DNA from: an uncultured Lachnospiraceae bacterium
Lineage (GTDB): Bacteria > Bacillota > Clostridia > Lachnospirales > Lachnospiraceae
Direction: 5' to 3'
Assembly: GCA_910583815.1 (NCBI GenBank)
Contig: CAJTZB010000106.1
Span: forward strand, 1-8,805
DNA: 8,805 nucleotides
In this document: piece by piece, positions 5,834-8,805 of the stretch
How positions within the stretch are numbered: position 1 is the stretch's first letter
Layout: each line of letters begins with the position of its first letter
Notes under the pieces: model-generated
What the model was told of the DNA's origin: nothing
Database searches by the model: none
The model's input: only the letters and a program-made list of their open reading frames with translations
Program-made: the position numbers and the translations under genes

Positions 5834-6271
5834 TTAGTCTTCCTCGTACTGCCTCAAAATCAGCTTAACACCTTTGATATTGACTACCTTAGCGAGTGCG
5901 TCCTTCTCAATAATTACCGCATCGTCTTCTGCGCGCGCCGTCCATTCCTGGCCTCCGACATTGGCAGTCCCTGTCTGTTCATAGTTATTGACACGCTCCG
6001 TCACTCTGACGATTTTTCCGATAATGCCTTCGTAGTTCGTCTTTTCCCTTTTTGAACTCATAAACTTTACCGCAATCGGTCTGGTCAGAATAAGCAATAA
6101 GGCGGAAACTGCAAGAAACGCAACAATCTGCCATATTTCAGCAACTCCGGCAGCTGCTAACAGCATTGCAACCAACGAGCCTCCCGCAAACCAGATAGAA
6201 ACCAGTCCGACCGTTACCCATTCCACAACTAAAAATACAACCAATAATGCCAACCAAATAAATTCCATCAT
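5834..6271 (-). CDS. NfeD-family membrane protein (short form)
   Basis: A 145-residue membrane protein of the short NfeD type. Three hydrophobic helices (about 2-20, 24-42 and 46-64) are followed by a basic stretch (SSKREK, 72-77) and a soluble beta domain (80-142) with GIIGKIVRV, GTANVGGQEWTARAED and LILRQ, matching the NfeD OB-fold. The long form's serine-protease domain is absent. NfeD proteins usually pair with a stomatin/flotillin-type SPFH protein encoded next door and act in membrane organisation; no SPFH gene is in the window, since the next gene downstream is a response regulator and the one upstream is leuS. Start: two adjacent ATGs (6271-6269 and 6268-6266); AAGGAGG (6288-6282) and a second AAGG (6281-6278) precede them, and I take the first. 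It may be read from its own leader or by readthrough from leuS. Confidence 0.85.
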   Translation of the reverse strand: MMEFIWLALLVVFLVVEWVTVGLVSIWFAGGSLVAMLLAAAGVAEIWQIVAFLAVSALLLILTRPIAVKFMSSKREKTNYEGIIGKIVRVTERVNNYEQTGTANVGGQEWTARAEDDAVIIEKDALAKVVNIKGVKLILRQYEED

Positions 6272-6297
6272 ACGTATCCTTCCTCCTTCTTAGTCCT

Positions 6298-6357
6298 GCA
6301 GCCATCTTAGAGAGAACAGCCTGACAACGACAGCGTTGTGTGTACAGATGGCAATGC
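6298..6357 (-). promoter_or_regulatory. structured leader upstream of the NfeD gene
   Basis: GCCATCT (6301-6307) and AGATGGC (6346-6352) form a 7-bp closing stem, possibly lengthened by GCA (6298-6300)/TGC (6355-6357) across a two-base bulge. Inside, ACAACG (6324-6329) and CGTTGT (6334-6339) form a 6-bp hairpin with a four-base loop. There is no T-run after it on the minus strand; the NfeD ribosome binding site begins 10 bases downstream. Strand and function are inferred from position. Confidence 0.5.
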
Positions 6358-6375
6358 TAGGGTATCGCATTTGAG

Positions 6376-6452
6376 AAAAAACCGCAACAGGTTTTGTGTG
6401 AATTAAGCAAATTCCTGCTTAAAAATTGCCGCAAGCAGCAATTTTGCTGCTT
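6376..6452 (-). terminator. hairpin cluster downstream of leuS, probable terminator region
   Basis: On the minus strand, just after the leuS stop, AAGCAGCAA/TTGCTGCTT (6452-6444 with 6441-6433) forms a strong hairpin. It overlaps an alternative stem AAAATTGC/GCAATTTT (6445-6438 with 6429-6422) followed by one more T. Then come TTAAGCA/TGCTTAA (6422-6416 with 6409-6403) and AAAACC/GGTTTT (6395-6390 with 6383-6378), whose 3' arm lies in a run of six Ts. The last has the tract of a rho-independent terminator but only two G-C pairs. Confidence 0.6.
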
Positions 6453-6476
6453 CATGGATTGGGGAATAGGTGCAGC

Positions 6477-8805
6477 TTATTTTACTACCAGATTTACAAT
6501 TCTGCCCGGTACATAAATCTCTTTTACAATCGTCATTCCTGCAAGCTTATCTGCTACGGCTTCTTTGCCTGCCGCAATCGCATCTTCCTTTGCTACATCT
6601 TTTGGCAGCCTGATTGTCGTCCTGACTCTGCCGTTCAACTGGACTGCAATTTCAACCGAAGCCTCTACTGTCTTGGCTTCGTCCCATTCCGGCCACGCAG
6701 CCTGATAGAGCCTGCCGCCAAAGCCGCAAATCTCCCAGAGTTCTTCCGTCATATGGGAAGCAACCGGATTCAGCAGTACAAGCAATGTACGGAATTCTGC
6801 CCTCGTCACCTTGCCGGCCTTATAAAAATCATTGACAAGCGACATCATCGCCGCGATTGCAGTATTGAACTTTAAGTTCTCATAATCCTGGCTGACTTTC
6901 TTTATTGTCTGATGCATTCTGGTCTCCATCTCTGCAGAATAGCTGTCTCCTTCAGCCAGCATGTCCTGCAGTTTCCATACACGCTCTAAGAAACGGCGGC
7001 AGCCGCGCACGCCTTCTTTTGACCATGCGGCACTCAAGTCAAATGCACCAATAAACATTTCATAGGTACGAAGCGTATCTGCACCAAACTCCTCTACGAT
7101 TTCATCCGGATTGACGACATTCCCTCTGGATTTGCTCATTTTCTCGCCGTTTTCTCCAAGAATCATTCCATGTGACGTGCGCTTTAAATACGGCTCCGGC
7201 GTTGTTACATAGCCCTGGTCATACAGGAACTTATGCCAAAACCTAGAGTACAGCAAATGAAGCGTCGTATGCTCCATGCCCCCATTGTACCAGTCTACCG
7301 GCATCCAGTAGTCAAGCGCTTCCTTGCCCGCAAACGTCCCATCATTGTGCGGGTCGATATAGCGAAGGAAGTACCAAGAAGAGCCTGCCCACTGCGGCAT
7401 CGTATCCGTCTCACGCTCCGCCGGCCCGCCGCAGCACGGACAGGTTGTCTCTACCCAGCCGCGCATTGCTGCAAGCGGCGATTCTCCATTGTCGGTCGGC
7501 TCATAGCTTTCTACCTCCGGCAGCAGCAGAGGAAGTTCTTCCTCCGGAATCGGAACGAACCCACACTTTTTGCACTTTACAATCGGAATCGGCTCGCCCC
7601 AATATCTCTGACGAGAAAATACCCAGTCGCGGAGCTTATAATTTACTTTTTTATGGCCGATTCCCTGTTCTGTCAGCCATGTGGTAATTTTCTGCTTCGC
7701 ATCCTTTACTTCCAGCCCATCAAGGAAACCGGAATTGACTAACTTCCCGGTCGCAACGTCCGTAAAGGCTGCCTCTTCCACATTTCCCCCTGCCACAACT
7801 TCCACAATTGGCAGATTAAACTTCTTTGCAAAATCCCAGTCTCTTTCATCATGTGCCGGAACCGCCATAATTGCACCAGTTCCATAAGTCATAAGCACAT
7901 AATCCGAAATCCAGATCGGAATCTCTTTTCCTGTCACCGGATTGATGGCTGTCACACCTTCAAAGCATACGCCGGTCTTGTCCTTTGCAAGCTCCGTACG
8001 CTCAAAATCAGATTTCTTTGCTGCCATCTCACGGTAAGCCGTAATAGCATCCCAGTTCTTTACATCTTCTTTGTGGGCATCAATAATCGGGTGCTCCGGA
8101 GAAATTACCATATAGGTTGCTCCAAACAACGTATCTGGTCTTGTTGTGTAAACTCTCAGTGTTTCCTCTGAGCCAGACAGCTTAAAGTCTACCTCTGCCC
8201 CCTCCGAACGGCCAATCCAGTTTTTCTGGGAAACCTTGACCTTTTCGATGTAGTCTACATCCTCCAAACCTTCCAGCAGTTTATCGGCATATGCCGTAAT
8301 TTTTAACATCCACTGGCTCTTTACTTTACGCACAACTTCGCTGCCGCAGCGTTCGCAGACGCCTCCAACAACCTCTTCATTTGCAAGCCCGACCTTGCAC
8401 GAGGTACACCAGTTAATCGGCATTTCCGTCTTATAGGCAAGCCCTGCCCTAAACAGCTTCAGAAAAATCCACTGTGTCCATTTATAATAATTCGGATCTG
8501 TTGTATTGATTTCTCTTTCCCAGTCAAACGAATATCCAAGGCTCTTTAACTGATTCTTAAAATGAGCCACATTTTTCTCTGTTACCAGCTTTGGATGGAC
8601 ATGGTTCTTAATTGCATAGTTCTCTGTCGGCAGGCCAAATGCATCCCATCCCATCGGATACAGCACGTTGTATCCCTGCATCCTGCGCTTCCGCGCAATA
8701 ATATCAAGGGCGGTATACGGTCTTGGATGGCCTACATGCAGCCCCTGACCTGACGGATATGGAAACTCAACCAGTGCATAATACTTTGGTTTTGTCGTAT
8801 CTGTC
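6477..8805 (-). CDS. leuS: leucyl-tRNA synthetase, 5' end outside the window
   Basis: Class I aminoacyl-tRNA synthetase charging tRNA-Leu with leucine in the cytoplasm. The frame is open from the right edge (first full codon ends at 8804) to the TAA at 6479-6477, giving 775 residues; bacterial LeuS is about 800-860, so roughly 30 N-terminal residues are missing. Numbered from the edge: HVGH (the HIGH signature) at 23-26 (8738-8727); zinc-type cysteines 133, 136, 150 and 153; the CP1 editing domain with YTTRPDTLFGATY at 219-231 and GTGAIMAVPAHDERD starting near 308; a second CxxC...CxCC set at 411, 414, 455, 457 and 458; KMSKS at 555-559 (7142-7128); then the anticodon-binding and C-terminal parts ending RIVNLVVK. 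All key motifs are intact. An internal ATG at 8681 is not the start, since the HIGH motif lies upstream of it. Confidence 0.97.
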   Translation of the reverse strand, partial: TDTTKPKYYALVEFPYPSGQGLHVGHPRPYTALDIIARKRRMQGYNVLYPMGWDAFGLPTENYAIKNHVHPKLVTEKNVAHFKNQLKSLGYSFDWEREINTTDPNYYKWTQWIFLKLFRAGLAYKTEMPINWCTSCKVGLANEEVVGGVCERCGSEVVRKVKSQWMLKITAYADKLLEGLEDVDYIEKVKVSQKNWIGRSEGAEVDFKLSGSEETLRVYTTRPDTLFGATYMVISPEHPIIDAHKEDVKNWDAITAYREMAAKKSDFERTELAKDKTGVCFEGVTAINPVTGKEIPIWISDYVLMTYGTGAIMAVPAHDERDWDFAKKFNLPIVEVVAGGNVEEAAFTDVATGKLVNSGFLDGLEVKDAKQKITTWLTEQGIGHKKVNYKLRDWVFSRQRYWGEPIPIVKCKKCGFVPIPEEELPLLLPEVESYEPTDNGESPLAAMRGWVETTCPCCGGPAERETDTMPQWAGSSWYFLRYIDPHNDGTFAGKEALDYWMPVDWYNGGMEHTTLHLLYSRFWHKFLYDQGYVTTPEPYLKRTSHGMILGENGEKMSKSRGNVVNPDEIVEEFGADTLRTYEMFIGAFDLSAAWSKEGVRGCRRFLERVWKLQDMLAEGDSYSAEMETRMHQTIKKVSQDYENLKFNTAIAAMMSLVNDFYKAGKVTRAEFRTLLVLLNPVASHMTEELWEICGFGGRLYQAAWPEWDEAKTVEASVEIAVQLNGRVRTTIRLPKDVAKEDAIAAGKEAVADKLAGMTIVKEIYVPGRIVNLVVK

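Noticed and set aside
7233..7742. Plus-strand open frame of 169 codons within leuS
   Set aside because: It is a shadow of the synthetase reading frame; the Arg/Pro-rich product has no family signature.
8679..8681. ATG as the start of leuS
   Set aside because: The frame continues upstream to the window edge and includes the HIGH-type motif HVGH at 8738-8727.

Overview
The window looks like a chromosomal segment of a low-to-moderate GC Firmicute, most likely a clostridium of the Lachnospiraceae type. The reasons are strong AGGAGG-type ribosome binding sites, a LytTR/GHKL two-component pair, a small LUD-domain protein with a cysteine tail, and a Firmicutes-style TopB Toprim motif. This placement is inference from protein character; no rRNA or other marker is present. 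Six genes lie on the minus strand and one on the plus strand. I see no tRNA, rRNA, CRISPR array, intact transposase or phage gene.

Layout from left to right. Positions 1-1302 hold the first 434 codons of topB (DNA topoisomerase III, minus strand, running off the left edge). Nine bases upstream of it lies a 594-residue secreted or membrane-anchored protein of the arylsulfotransferase (AssT-like) fold (1312-3096, minus), probably in the same transcript. A 213-base divergent spacer carries a very good sigma-A promoter for a plus-strand LUD-domain (LutC-like) gene (3310-3948) and a weaker candidate promoter for the minus-strand pair. The LUD gene ends in a series of hairpins, finishing in a strong terminator (4057-4097) that is shared with the convergent histidine kinase gene.

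The two-component pair follows on the minus strand: a LytTR response regulator (4932-5657) and a short two-helix GHKL histidine kinase (4098-4931), with the stop of the first directly abutting the start of the second. Upstream of the regulator is a 176-base spacer with an unusual structured element, a 14-base direct repeat and a REP-like palindrome. Then come an NfeD-family membrane protein (5834-6271), a 205-base spacer with several hairpins, and leuS (6477 to beyond the right edge), encoding leucyl-tRNA synthetase.

The genes do not form one obvious pathway. LeuS and TopB are housekeeping enzymes, and the regulator/kinase pair is a signalling unit with no peptide-pheromone genes visible beside it. 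The AssT-like protein appears to have lost the family's catalytic residues. The strongest candidate for something undescribed is the RNA-like structure in front of the LytTR regulator: its two main helices are extended by G-U pairs only when read on the minus strand, which is the strand of the flanking genes.
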